From positions 1-22,614 of the IMG/VR virus record IMGVR_UViG_3300031673_000519: a stretch of 22,614 nucleotides of DNA; one strand, written 5' to 3'. The notes under the pieces were generated by a model, which saw nothing but the letters and a program-made list of their open reading frames with translations, was not told the DNA's origin and made no database searches. The position numbers and the translations under genes are program-made. This document shows, piece by piece, positions 13,575-21,015 of this stretch. The stretch is from a virus. Within the stretch, counting starts at the first letter, position 1. Every line of letters begins with the position of its first letter.

Positions 13575-15258
13575 TTTCACCTTCTTGTTGGCATGGCTTT
13601 TTCTTCTTAATGTATTTTCCTTGCACTGTTGGAATGCCAGGGGTTGATGTTGTTGTATCCCCATGAGAAACAATGATCCATGCATCACTTTCTTCTCCAG
13701 GAGAATAGACAGACTTGGGACCGTCATATCTTTTTATTACGGCTCCATTAGAACCCTTTAGATTTTTCAGGAAGGTTATTGTCTTCCTTGCTTTATCAAT
13801 AGATTCTGCTATGATGCTACTAACTTCTTTAATGTTGGGGGTGAAATTCAATGAATGTAGAATTTGCTTTCGCTGGAACCATTCCTTCTCTGTAATATTG
13901 TCCCCAAGTCTGAGAATATCAAAACAATTAAAAATTATTTTCTGTTCAGGAATTTTTAGTTGGCCTGAAACATATTTTTCTATCTCTAAATACCCTGAAG
14001 TATGATGTGTGATGTCACCGTTAAGCGTGAAATCCTTATTACTCATAGTTTTTGCCTCTTTTAAGACAATTGGAAAGAATTTTGAAATGTCTATGCCGTG
14101 ATTTGTGTAAATTTTTACAGAATTTCCGGCTTTGACTATAATTCCAGGGTATCCATCATACTTTTTCTCGATTGCATACTTAGAACCAGTGTCAAACATA
14201 TACTTGATAGCGTCTTCTATCTTATCAAAAGTCTGTTTTGGCTGCATTAATGCCATTTTTTGTGAAAAAGTCACAGAATCATCAACTAAATCCGGTTTTT
14301 CGAGATTTTGTCGCACAAGTTTTAGATCATAGAGTGGCATAGTAAAACTATTCGGCGCAATAGACCTCTTCCAAACAAAATTTAGTTCATCCCACTTAGC
14401 AAAATCATTGCATGCCTGTAATTCTACAGCTTTTTTGAAGAAATCTGGTGGATTGTCCATCTGAAATTGGATGCTACTGCCTTTTTCCGAAATTGTAGCA
14501 AAACATTCCATCACAGTTATATCTTTAAATTGACTGATGTGTTCAGATTCAGACAGATTTATCAACGATAACCCTTTTTTATCTTTTGAGAGGAGTGTGA
14601 AGAATTCTTTGGCTGCAGGTGTCATTCTTTTTGGATCAAAATCGCAATCTCGCGACATAAGTTCCTTGTAAAGATGTTTTCCAAGCTTTACTATCTCAGA
14701 AATATCTCTTTTTAGTGTTTTTCCGTTCCGAAATTGACTATACCAACAAGTAAGTATCTTCCAATCATCTGCCAGATCCATTGTTTCCTCAACTTCAGGC
14801 GTATAAGCAGAAAGATTTAAGGAATGCTTGAAGGTTCCTGGCTCAACAAAATCAAAATCATCTATGAACACATCAAATTCGTTCTCAAGCTTAATTCGTT
14901 TAGGCGTTTCGAAGATTTCTATAACCTCAAAGGGATAACAAAAGAGAATTTCCTTGTTTGGCCACCAATTTTGACGCTCATCGTCTGTTACATGGTGCTT
15001 ATCAAAGTCATCAGAGAACTCTTGTATGGTTATTTTCTCCGGATTACCAAGTTTTATGATGCCATAGGCCAATCGTTCACCGAGAAGATACTGTAATTTC
15101 CCAATTATGCTCTTATTGAGCTTGGAATTGATGATTAATGTCTTATGTCCCTCATAAATAAGCCTCGAATGGTAAGAAGAGAGGTTGATTCCACTACGAT
15201 TTTCCTTTAAGGTTTCGGAAATATCACAATCGCTACTCGCTTTCGGGGGGTTTTGCAT
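13561..15258 (-). CDS. ATP-dependent DNA-ligase-like protein with extra N-terminal domain and capsid-like tail
   Basis: The 565-residue protein has GAGGATTAAAAA upstream of its ATG. Residues about 30-140 form a domain with 'G-H-K-T-L-I-I-N-S-K', 'HHVTDDERQNWWPNKEILFCYPF' and 'F-E-T-P-K-R-I', which I compare tentatively to PUA/ASCH-like phage domains. Residues about 340-530 are a nucleotidyltransferase core: K-Y-D-G (366-369; Lys366 would be adenylated), LNGDI (412-416), FDILRL (446-451) and NGAVIKR (504-510). Motif V lysines and the OB-fold are absent. Instead, residues 533-549 repeat the N-terminal arm of the capsid protein, and the last residues are KKKKPCQQEGENDAN. It lies between portal and protease, an odd place for a ligase. 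Activity is uncertain. Confidence 0.75.
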   Translation of the reverse strand: MQNPPKASSDCDISETLKENRSGINLSSYHSRLIYEGHKTLIINSKLNKSIIGKLQYLLGERLAYGIIKLGNPEKITIQEFSDDFDKHHVTDDERQNWWPNKEILFCYPFEVIEIFETPKRIKLENEFDVFIDDFDFVEPGTFKHSLNLSAYTPEVEETMDLADDWKILTCWYSQFRNGKTLKRDISEIVKLGKHLYKELMSRDCDFDPKRMTPAAKEFFTLLSKDKKGLSLINLSESEHISQFKDITVMECFATISEKGSSIQFQMDNPPDFFKKAVELQACNDFAKWDELNFVWKRSIAPNSFTMPLYDLKLVRQNLEKPDLVDDSVTFSQKMALMQPKQTFDKIEDAIKYMFDTGSKYAIEKKYDGYPGIIVKAGNSVKIYTNHGIDISKFFPIVLKEAKTMSNKDFTLNGDITHHTSGYLEIEKYVSGQLKIPEQKIIFNCFDILRLGDNITEKEWFQRKQILHSLNFTPNIKEVSSIIAESIDKARKTITFLKNLKGSNGAVIKRYDGPKSVYSPGEESDAWIIVSHGDTTTSTPGIPTVQGKYIKKKKPCQQEGENDAN

Positions 15259-15261
15259 TTT

Positions 15262-16515
15262 TTAATCCTCAAGGTCCTCAACTTTCTTAATATAGTCTTG
15301 GATTTTCATATCTACTGGTAGCAGACCTGCTTTAATGTAAGATAAAATCCTTTTAGACTTCCTATCGATTTCATCTATGCCAACCATATCCCAATCAAGA
15401 CGTGGAACTTCCTTAAAACCTTCGAGTTCAATGAGTGGTTTGAACATTAATTGTTCAATCGCTTCTGTTGTGTTTTTGATAATATCTCTCAAGGTCAACT
15501 GGAACAAATCACTCATGTTATTCAAGGTTGCTCTGTTAGTTGCTTCTCCACTTCCTGTTGCATATGGCTTAGGAATACCCATTCCTGTTATCTGTTGGTC
15601 TTGGAAATAATCAAGATGATCTTGTAATTTTTCAGTTTGTTTAGCCTGCAGTATGCTAAGATTATAATAATAAGGTGTTGCGATTTCTTTTTTGAATGTA
15701 AGACTTTTCAGCTTATCCAACATTGTCTGGACCTGCTGAGGTGTTGGCTCGTGTTGAAGATCTCCAAGCTGTGCCCAATAGATTGGGAAGCCATGCCTCC
15801 AGATCGCATTTGCAAGTGCTTCTTCAACATTTTGTTTACGGATAGAATTGGCATATGTCGGTTCAATGAGTCCAAGGCCATAGAATCCATCACCAACTGT
15901 ATATAGATTTATAAGCGCGATTTTTTCACGGTCAATAAAAGTTTGGTTAGGTTGTAAGGTAACTCTTGATGGTGCTTTTTTCGCATTGGTATTAGGAGCG
16001 TGGCTGTAATAAGTCGAGAGAGTCTGTGTATAGCCAACTGCCCTCCCAAGAGAATCAAGCACTATCCTTTCAGAACTATCTTTTGCATAGTCCATGGTTT
16101 TAGGATCGACCATATCCCAATCCACAATCCTATTTCCTTTCTTGTTGAAAACATTTTCAACCCACGCTCTACCATAGATACATTGATGGAGAAATATTCT
16201 GGATAGAATTTCTTCCCAAGTAATCAATGAACCAGAATTACCGAGGTTATGGACAAAATTCCTTGTAAACTCAAGAACTTTTTTATCCTTTGCTTTAATC
16301 ATATGCACTGCAGACATTATAGTCTGTTTGATTTTATTGATAGAATTAAATACAGTTGTATCATGGATATATATTAATTCAAGCTCTTGAAGTGGGGTTC
16401 TCATAATTCCAGGAGTTTGCTTTTTTGCTTTTGGATCTGCATCTTCTTTTGTAGCTGCAGTTACAGCCATTTGGAATGTGGGGTCAACTCCAAGTGTTTC
16501 AGATATAAGTCTCAT
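15262..16515 (-). CDS. Portal protein
   Basis: The 417-residue protein has the layout of tailed-phage portals: an N-terminal wing with 'ELELIYIHDTTVFNSINKIKQTI' (about 46-66), 'SLITWEEILSRIFLHQCIYGRAWVENVFNKKG' followed by 'D-W-D-M-V-D-P', and a clip/stem region 'GFYGLGLIEPTYANSIRKQNVEEALANAIWRHGFPIYW'. The crown-like end contains LDYFQDQQITGMGIPKPYATGSGEATNRATLNNMSDLF. The dodecameric ring forms the DNA entry vertex. The SD is strong (GGAGGAGAAAA before ATG). It overlaps the upstream membrane-protein gene (ATGA) and is followed 3 bp later by the ligase-like gene. Identification is by overall pattern and position beside the terminase. Confidence 0.88.
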   Translation of the reverse strand: MRLISETLGVDPTFQMAVTAATKEDADPKAKKQTPGIMRTPLQELELIYIHDTTVFNSINKIKQTIMSAVHMIKAKDKKVLEFTRNFVHNLGNSGSLITWEEILSRIFLHQCIYGRAWVENVFNKKGNRIVDWDMVDPKTMDYAKDSSERIVLDSLGRAVGYTQTLSTYYSHAPNTNAKKAPSRVTLQPNQTFIDREKIALINLYTVGDGFYGLGLIEPTYANSIRKQNVEEALANAIWRHGFPIYWAQLGDLQHEPTPQQVQTMLDKLKSLTFKKEIATPYYYNLSILQAKQTEKLQDHLDYFQDQQITGMGIPKPYATGSGEATNRATLNNMSDLFQLTLRDIIKNTTEAIEQLMFKPLIELEGFKEVPRLDWDMVGIDEIDRKSKRILSYIKAGLLPVDMKIQDYIKKVEDLED

Positions 16516-17036
16516 TTTTCTCCTCCACTAAATCGCCCAGGAGCCGATCTCGGTCCGCGGATTTTAACAATAATAGATACGATTTCATATTTCACAAAAT
16601 ACACTGATAGACCATAAGCAACAATTGAAAAGATATTGAACCGAGCATTGAGAAAAAACCAGAAAATGTAATTGACTAAAAAGCCATAGAGAAAGATTAT
16701 AATTGAGTAGTCTTTAGCGAACTTGAATCCTGTGTCAAGGTGTTTTTTAATAGTTGCCTTCCAGGATTTATGATACAGTTGCTTCCATTGTTTTAACTTA
16801 ACAACAATTCGTTTATGTAATCTGACTAAAGGGTATATGACGAAACGAAGAATAAAGCCCCAAAGAATAGAGAGTGCTTTCCCAAGAATGGTGATTAGAT
16901 ATTTTAAGAAATTTATTGTGGCATGCCAAGCTTTTGGAACATATGACCACAATCGCTTTAAAAGTTTTATGGCAAGATGTCCAGTGGGAATCTTTTTTTT
17001 CTCGTGTCTTTTTTTTTTGTGGTATCCAGAAGTCAT
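16512..17036 (-). CDS. Basic membrane protein of unknown function
   Basis: The 174-residue protein begins with a strongly basic segment (SGYHKKKRHEKKKIP). It then has a hydrophobic stretch at about 42-68, with a possible break, a second at about 110-128 (YSIIIFLYGFLVNYIFWFFL), and a third at about 134-156 (IFSIVAYGLSVYFVKYEIVSIIV), ending RGPRSAPGRFSGGEK. It looks like a three- or four-pass membrane protein with a positive N-terminus inside the cell. It sits between the large terminase and portal, with its own TATA box and no SD, so it starts a transcription unit. Holin-like or other membrane roles are possible, but no family is recognised. Confidence 0.75.
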   Translation of the reverse strand: MTSGYHKKKRHEKKKIPTGHLAIKLLKRLWSYVPKAWHATINFLKYLITILGKALSILWGFILRFVIYPLVRLHKRIVVKLKQWKQLYHKSWKATIKKHLDTGFKFAKDYSIIIFLYGFLVNYIFWFFLNARFNIFSIVAYGLSVYFVKYEIVSIIVKIRGPRSAPGRFSGGEK

Positions 17037-17059
17037 AAGTTTTCATATTACTATTCCAC

Positions 17060-17067
17060 TATATAAA
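17060..17067 (-). promoter_or_regulatory. TATA box for the membrane protein-portal unit (leaderless)
   Basis: TTTATATA on the minus strand, centred about 27.5 bp before the ATG at 17036, which has no SD. The spacing is that expected for an archaeal promoter whose transcript begins at the start codon. The same octamer is present upstream of the plus-strand gene at 22006-22013. Confidence 0.7.
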
Positions 17068-17086
17068 CTTTTTGTAAATTGTAGAT

Positions 17087-18490
17087 TTAAATCGCAACAA
17101 AATCTAAGAACTCTCTGGCTTCTGATATTGGTTTACAAGCTAAAACAAGACTGATGGCTGTATCGTCATGCGGTGCAGTGCTTAAATAAGTTATGTTGCC
17201 CACTTTAGTTTTAGCTTCTGTAAAGGAAATCAATTCATTGACTAATATGTTTGTATAGCCCAAAGTCTGGTCGTTCTTTTCATTTCGGGGAATAATAATC
17301 CTCCGTTCCTCAAATAGTCTTCTAAGTTGAAGAAGCATTTTAGCTCTACTTTGTGATGAAAAATCTGGAGCCTCAAATGGAATCATCTTTTCGCGGAGCC
17401 GTTCAGCGATTGCTGCGCCAACATTACTTGGATCTATTACAACTTTTGTAACTTTATATTTTTCAATCAGTTGTTCGATTCTCATCATCTTACCGACGAG
17501 AGATAATCCTTTATGTCGTTCACCATGCCTAATAACTGCTTTGTCACCAAGCCGTTCAACAATTAGATATGAATCAAAATCAGCCCTGGGTCCACTGGCG
17601 ATAGCAAAATCACAACCAAGTATTACCATACTATCTCCTTTAATCCTCTCGCCAAAAGACATAGTATAGTCGAATGCATCTTGGACGAGCTCGGGTGTAA
17701 ATATTGCATTCTCAGAAACTGCTGTTGGATTACATAGATACTCACGCTCAAAAGCTGCCTGACCTATTTCATCACGGATTAAAGCAAGGCGTTTTCGATC
17801 AAACCTTTCAGGCCATAATAATTCATCATCATCACTTATTGCTTTATATTTTTTGGAGGTCCATGCAGGATTCCTTGCAAGAACTTCCATAAGGTCTGCT
17901 ATTGATTCTGGGGTTGAGATTGTTGCAACGGTTCCGTGCTTTGCTGCAGCTCTGGTCACAACGAACCTAAAGAAGATTGATTGATCCACATAGGATGCTG
18001 CTTCATCGCATAGAATAAAATCAACGTGGTATCCTTTGATGTTTTCAGTAAATGGTTTACAATATATCTGGCAACCTGATTTCACTAAGATATCTGTCTT
18101 AGTCCATTTAGTTGTTCTTACTTTCTGGTCCGGCATTAATTCTTTTAGATATTCATTTTCTTCGATAGCAATCCTAATCCTTTCCAGGACCTTGACTGCC
18201 TGTGGAATTGACTTAGAAATGATTAGAAATTCTTTATTCTTCTCAAACATACATCGCCATAGAAGATAGCTTGTTCCAAGGATTGTCGTTTTCCCAAATC
18301 CTGTGGGTGCAGTGATAGAAACCCTCTCAGAGGTAGTAACCATATGTATCCATTCCATATGAAATGGTTGAACATCAAAACCAAGAACATCCTCAGCAAA
18401 TGTTTTGAAGTTCAGTTTGAAATCCATGACCTTACTGATAAATGTGCTTGGATCATTTTCGTTATAATCCTCTCCGAAGATTTCAATCAT
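17087..18490 (-). CDS. terL: Terminase large subunit
   Basis: The 467-residue ATPase-nuclease drives DNA into the prohead and cuts it. The ATPase domain has Walker A APTGFGKTT (61-69), Walker B DFILCDEA (157-164, with D162/E163) and the coupling motif ISTPES (191-196). The RNase-H-like nuclease domain has GCDFAIASGPRADFDSYLIVER (292-313, D294), VVIDPSNVG (350-358, D353) and APHDDTAISL (439-448, D442/D443). All three acidic metal ligands are present, so the enzyme looks intact. The start overlaps the stop of a 96-residue gene (ATGA). No strong SD is present, consistent with coupling. Confidence 0.97.
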   Translation of the reverse strand: MIEIFGEDYNENDPSTFISKVMDFKLNFKTFAEDVLGFDVQPFHMEWIHMVTTSERVSITAPTGFGKTTILGTSYLLWRCMFEKNKEFLIISKSIPQAVKVLERIRIAIEENEYLKELMPDQKVRTTKWTKTDILVKSGCQIYCKPFTENIKGYHVDFILCDEAASYVDQSIFFRFVVTRAAAKHGTVATISTPESIADLMEVLARNPAWTSKKYKAISDDDELLWPERFDRKRLALIRDEIGQAAFEREYLCNPTAVSENAIFTPELVQDAFDYTMSFGERIKGDSMVILGCDFAIASGPRADFDSYLIVERLGDKAVIRHGERHKGLSLVGKMMRIEQLIEKYKVTKVVIDPSNVGAAIAERLREKMIPFEAPDFSSQSRAKMLLQLRRLFEERRIIIPRNEKNDQTLGYTNILVNELISFTEAKTKVGNITYLSTAPHDDTAISLVLACKPISEAREFLDFVAI

Positions 18491-18777
18491 AGTGCGGATT
18501 GTGGTTCACCTGATTTCTTCTTAGTAACAGTCTCAACAAATTTCTCAATCTGTTTCCAATCAGCACTTCTTAATCCATTGATGTATTTGATTAATTCATC
18601 ATTCCTGGCAGTGAGCTCAGCTATACTATCTCCTCGCACTGTCCATTCATAATACCTAAATCCTTTTGCAGATTCCTTAGTATTAATCCGAAAGGTTGGG
18701 TCTTGCACTGATAGTGGTTCTCCTATACTACCTGATACTGATTTCCGTTCATCCTCAGTCAATGGGGCTTCTGCCAT
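18487..18777 (-). CDS. Hypothetical protein upstream of terminase (possible small terminase)
   Basis: The 96-residue protein begins MAEAPLTEDERKSVSGSIGEPL and contains FRYYEWTVRGDSIAELTARNDELIKYINGLRSADWKQIEKFVETVTKKKSG. Its C-terminal half is predominantly helical and amphipathic (48-90). It overlaps the large-terminase start by 4 bp, the usual place of the small subunit, but I see no clear helix-turn-helix, so small-terminase identity is only a positional guess. It starts 2 bp after the preceding stop, with AAGGACGTGG upstream. Confidence 0.65.
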   Translation of the reverse strand: MAEAPLTEDERKSVSGSIGEPLSVQDPTFRINTKESAKGFRYYEWTVRGDSIAELTARNDELIKYINGLRSADWKQIEKFVETVTKKKSGEPQSAL

Positions 18778-18779
18778 TT

Positions 18780-19040
18780 TTATTCCACGTCCTTCATTAT
18801 ATCTTTTTTTCCTACAATATCTTCATAGTAAATTACTGGCTTATCCCAGATAATCACCGTAGCAACTTTGTCTTTAAATTCTTTAGGAACATATATGACT
18901 GCGCTGGTCTTACCACCCCTGATATTGCAGGTTGAGACTTGGACTGAGTTCCCAAACATTTGTTTGAAAGCTTTTTCCACGTTTGTTATTTTTAAATCTT
19001 TCTCTGTTAGCTTATAGGGTATGACTCTTTTCTCTGGCAT
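18780..19040 (-). CDS. Hypothetical protein (86 aa)
   Basis: The start chosen is ATG 19040 (MPEKRVIPYKLTEKD), because GTTCAGGAGGGAATAGAAAA precedes it; a 22-residue upstream extension lies inside the ARPP-1-like gene. The protein has a mixed alpha/beta pattern: KITNVEKAFKQMFGNSVQVSTCNIRG, then GKTSAVIYVPKEFKDKVATVIIW. It has no cysteine clusters, membrane segments or known catalytic motifs. Its 4-bp spacing after the ARPP-1-like gene and 2-bp gap before the 96-residue gene place it in the same operon as the terminase. Function unknown. Confidence 0.7.
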   Translation of the reverse strand: MPEKRVIPYKLTEKDLKITNVEKAFKQMFGNSVQVSTCNIRGGKTSAVIYVPKEFKDKVATVIIWDKPVIYYEDIVGKKDIMKDVE

Positions 19041-19044
19041 TTTT

Positions 19045-19980
19045 CTATTCCCTCCTGAACCCAAGGACATGCACAACACGATTATAGTATTCTGTAAATT
19101 CTCCACTCACAGTCTTACTTGAAATCATAGTTGTATTATCATTGGCTTTATTTGCAGTGCCGGTTTCCAGTCCGAGTAGAAATGACCTAATCAAAGGTTG
19201 GATCATATCTTGTCTGAAGACTACATCGAAAATCTTTCCGTCCGTTTTCTTATTGACTATTTCTGAATAGGTGAGAGCTACGTTCTCTCGAAACTCCTTC
19301 CACGATAGTGGATGGTCGAAAAATTCTACAGCATAAACACCAGTTTCATCAAGGATGACTACACCTATCTGATTTTTAGACAATGGCATTTCTTTAATAA
19401 AGTCTTTGACATCATTCGAAGCTTTCTGATGCTGGATGTGGGAATAGAGATCGTCTTTAGCATAGTTCGCCTGATAGTCATGGGCTGTGCTACCTGATGA
19501 ACTGGTAAAAGACCTCACTTTATTCCATACAGCTGACTGTCCACCCATGGAACATAATGATGCTGTTACACTTGATGGGGCGTAGCCCCCTGCCACGAAA
19601 GCAGCTCCTCCTGAGATTGGGTGAGATTCATGCACGCATCTTGCTTTGATTATGAGCTTGCTGTTAGCATCCACGACCACGCTTGATTCCGCGCTTCTTG
19701 TTTGAGTGCTGATTCCTTTGAACAGCGTGCCGGCCCTGATGAATACAGCAATGCTGCTTAAATTCTTAAACAGCACTTCATCAATCTTGCCTGTATCTTC
19801 GATTACATAATCATTTGTTTTAAGCTCTTCAAATATGATATAGTCCCTTGGGAAGGTTCTATCGCGGAGTATCGGAACGAGAGCTCCGACATGCTTATCA
19901 GACAGCCGCCAGGCTTCGCCGAAGGCGAAACCTTCTTTTTCGCTTGCGAGATTCGCAAATAAATTGACCATGTTCTTCAT
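19045..19980 (-). CDS. ARPP-1-like (DUF6569-type) protein
   Basis: The 311-residue protein follows the layout of the ARPP-1 (ARG and rhodanese-phosphatase associated) family. It has 'VFIRAGTLFKGISTQTRSAESSVVVDANSKLIIKARCVHESHP' (about 79-121), equivalent to the 'LLLDGEELVGAKQNRVVNTSVLVPA...VPVSCVE' core. A 'GGQSAVWNKV' (about 146-155) is equivalent to 'DQ..VW'. Near residues 205-230, 'QIGVVILDETGVYAVEFFDHPLSWKEF' matches the family's 'G.V....G.V.G.DLFD.P'. Its biochemical role is unknown; related proteins occur in NAD/ADP-ribose and conflict-associated loci. The SD is GAGGAG, and the stop of the preceding gene touches the start. The gene is GC-richer than its neighbours and carries two short GC palindromes, hinting at acquisition. 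Confidence 0.7.
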   Translation of the reverse strand: MKNMVNLFANLASEKEGFAFGEAWRLSDKHVGALVPILRDRTFPRDYIIFEELKTNDYVIEDTGKIDEVLFKNLSSIAVFIRAGTLFKGISTQTRSAESSVVVDANSKLIIKARCVHESHPISGGAAFVAGGYAPSSVTASLCSMGGQSAVWNKVRSFTSSSGSTAHDYQANYAKDDLYSHIQHQKASNDVKDFIKEMPLSKNQIGVVILDETGVYAVEFFDHPLSWKEFRENVALTYSEIVNKKTDGKIFDVVFRQDMIQPLIRSFLLGLETGTANKANDNTTMISSKTVSGEFTEYYNRVVHVLGFRRE

Positions 19981-20112
19981 TTACATCAGCTCCTCATAGA
20001 AGATATCCGTAGCAGAAGAAATTACTTTGCCATTCTCGGTGATAACATCCAGCTCTTTGACAAGCTTTTTATCCTCGAGATCCTTTTCTATTCTAATTGT
20101 TTCCAATTCCAT
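19981..20112 (-). CDS. Small hypothetical protein (43 aa)
   Basis: ATG 20112 (MELETIRIEKDLEDKK...IFYEELM) is 9 nt after GGAGG; an ATG 9 bp upstream touches the SD. The ORF ends with TAA directly before the ATG of the ARPP-1-like gene (ATG-TAA-ATG), so the two are probably coupled. It is rich in charged residues, with 'KKLVKELDVITENGKVISSATDIFYEEL' as a possible beta-hairpin and helix. No family recognised. Confidence 0.6.
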   Translation of the reverse strand: MELETIRIEKDLEDKKLVKELDVITENGKVISSATDIFYEELM

Positions 20113-20374
20113 TCTTTTCATCCTCCAACTTTTTGAATTCGATAACAGTTGGCTCAACGCTTGTTTCCATCATTGCGCCTTCAACAACTTCTGTCCCTTG
20201 CTTAGATCTTGTCTGGAAATACAGCTCAACAATATTTGTGCGTGGATTGACATAGACATGAACTAATGACATATCATTAGGGAGATCAGTTATCATTTGG
20301 ACCTTAATTGGTTCTCTTCCGCAAAACACACTCTTGATAAGTTTCGCCGTAACATCTATTCTGATTATTCTCAT
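20093..20374 (-). CDS. Hypothetical protein (93 aa)
   Basis: The 93-residue protein begins MRIIRIDVTAKLIKSVFCGREPIKVQMI and contains 'LVHVYVNPRTNIVELYFQTRS' and an acidic C-terminus (EFKKLEDEKNGIGNN). It looks beta-rich and soluble. It starts at an ATGA overlap with the 36-residue gene, with AAGGAG 11 nt upstream, and its end overlaps the 43-residue gene by 20 bp. No motif identifies it; a small early or accessory protein is likely. Confidence 0.65.
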   Translation of the reverse strand: MRIIRIDVTAKLIKSVFCGREPIKVQMITDLPNDMSLVHVYVNPRTNIVELYFQTRSKQGTEVVEGAMMETSVEPTVIEFKKLEDEKNGIGNN

Positions 20375-20481
20375 TTTGGCATCGACTCCTTATAGTAATC
20401 ATAATTAATATTAAAGTCTTTGACTTCCTTTGTCCTTATGAAGTAAGGTATTTCTGAACTTGTCTCGTTGTCGATTTCCAT
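20371..20481 (-). CDS. Very small hypothetical protein (36 aa)
   Basis: A 36-residue ORF, MEIDNETSSEIPYFIRTKEV...YKESMPK, joined at both ends to its neighbours: TGATG (1-nt overlap) with the upstream 80-residue gene and ATGA with the downstream 93-residue gene. This double coupling is the main support; there is no SD. It is Glu-, Asp- and Tyr-rich and has no recognised domain. Confidence 0.5.
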   Translation of the reverse strand: MEIDNETSSEIPYFIRTKEVKDFNINYDYYKESMPK

Positions 20482-20723
20482 CATACATAGAACGGCGCAT
20501 GGGTAGAGTCATCTTGGACAGTCACATGATAGTCGCCATCTACTTCCTTCTCATAACAACCATTGAGAAAATGCTTTAATGACATTGCCTCTTCTTTATC
20601 AAAATTAAGTAAAGAGTCATCTTGGAATACGACAGATAGTATTCCAGCAGAATTAATGCCAAAGCATTTGATTTTTTTATTCTTCTTTATTTTGGTGTTA
20701 ACCACTCTTTCTATTTCCTGCAT
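20481..20723 (-). CDS. Hypothetical protein (80 aa)
   Basis: The 80-residue protein begins MQEIERVVNTKIKKNKKIKCFGINSAGILSVVFQDDSLLNFDKEEAMSLKHFLNGCYEKE and ends VQDDSTHAPFYV. The Lys-rich N-terminus and the 'FDKEEAMSLKHFLNG' helix suggest a small alpha/beta protein. The SD is strong (CAGGAGGAAGAGA before ATG). It lies directly downstream of two GC-rich hairpins. No family recognised. Confidence 0.7.
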   Translation of the reverse strand: MQEIERVVNTKIKKNKKIKCFGINSAGILSVVFQDDSLLNFDKEEAMSLKHFLNGCYEKEVDGDYHVTVQDDSTHAPFYV

Positions 20724-20736
20724 TCTCTTCCTCCTG

Positions 20737-20763
20737 CCCGTTAGGGCAATACGCCGTAGGCGT
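20737..20763 (-). repeat. Two adjacent GC-rich hairpins
   Basis: GCCC-GTTA-GGGC (20737-20748) and ACGCC-GTA-GGCGT (20751-20763) are both perfect inverted repeats. On the minus strand they lie directly before the GGAGGAAG SD of the 80-residue gene. The second extends, with a small bulge, through GCAA/TTGC. They may be a transcript-processing or pausing structure, or small dispersed palindromes (see also 19577 and 19915). Confidence 0.7.
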
Positions 20764-20845
20764 TGCGCTCGACATTAGACTTTCGATGATAAGGAGAGAT
20801 TATCGCGATCTCACCTCTCGTGTCACTCTTTTGAGCCACTATCAT
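20741..20845 (-). CDS. Possible 34-residue ORF
   Basis: A 34-residue ORF (MIVAQKSDTRGEIAIISPYHRK...VLP) fills the gap between the 50- and 80-residue genes. It has no SD and its 3' end, including the stop codon, is made of the two GC-rich hairpins, so it may be just a structured spacer. I list it at low confidence because every other gap in this operon is filled with a short ORF. Confidence 0.3.
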   Translation of the reverse strand: MIVAQKSDTRGEIAIISPYHRKSNVERNAYGVLP

Positions 20846-20857
20846 TTCGAACCAGTA

Positions 20858-21010
20858 TCAAGCTTGCTCCCCGCGATTGAAGACTTTGATTCCGGCTTTG
20901 TCTAAAGCCTCAATCTCAGCCATGATATGTGCATGCTTCTGTTTTTGCAATTCATTCATTGCAGTAAACCATTCCTCTTGGAGCTTTTCTTTATTATACA
21001 TTTTGTGCAT
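20858..21010 (-). CDS. Small hypothetical protein (50 aa)
   Basis: A 50-residue, mostly helical ORF: MHKMYNKEKLQEEWFTAMNELQKQK... ending FNRGEQA. Its upstream AAGGAAGTGAG is a good SD and it starts 5 bp after the stop of the zinc-ribbon gene. It is charged and rich in Glu, Lys, Gln and Ala, as in coiled-coil mini-proteins. Function unknown. Confidence 0.6.
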   Translation of the reverse strand: MHKMYNKEKLQEEWFTAMNELQKQKHAHIMAEIEALDKAGIKVFNRGEQA

Positions 21011-21015
21011 TGCAC

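Noticed and set aside
13575-13727. N-terminal extension of the DUF6582-like protein
   Set aside because: It overlaps the ligase-like coding sequence; the DUF6582-like domain and the SD both begin near 13574.
16813-17046. 77-residue minus-strand ORF starting MKTYDFW
   Set aside because: It overlaps the membrane-protein frame, and its Lys-rich start comes from the same poly-A run read in a different frame; TATA spacing fits the 17036 start better.
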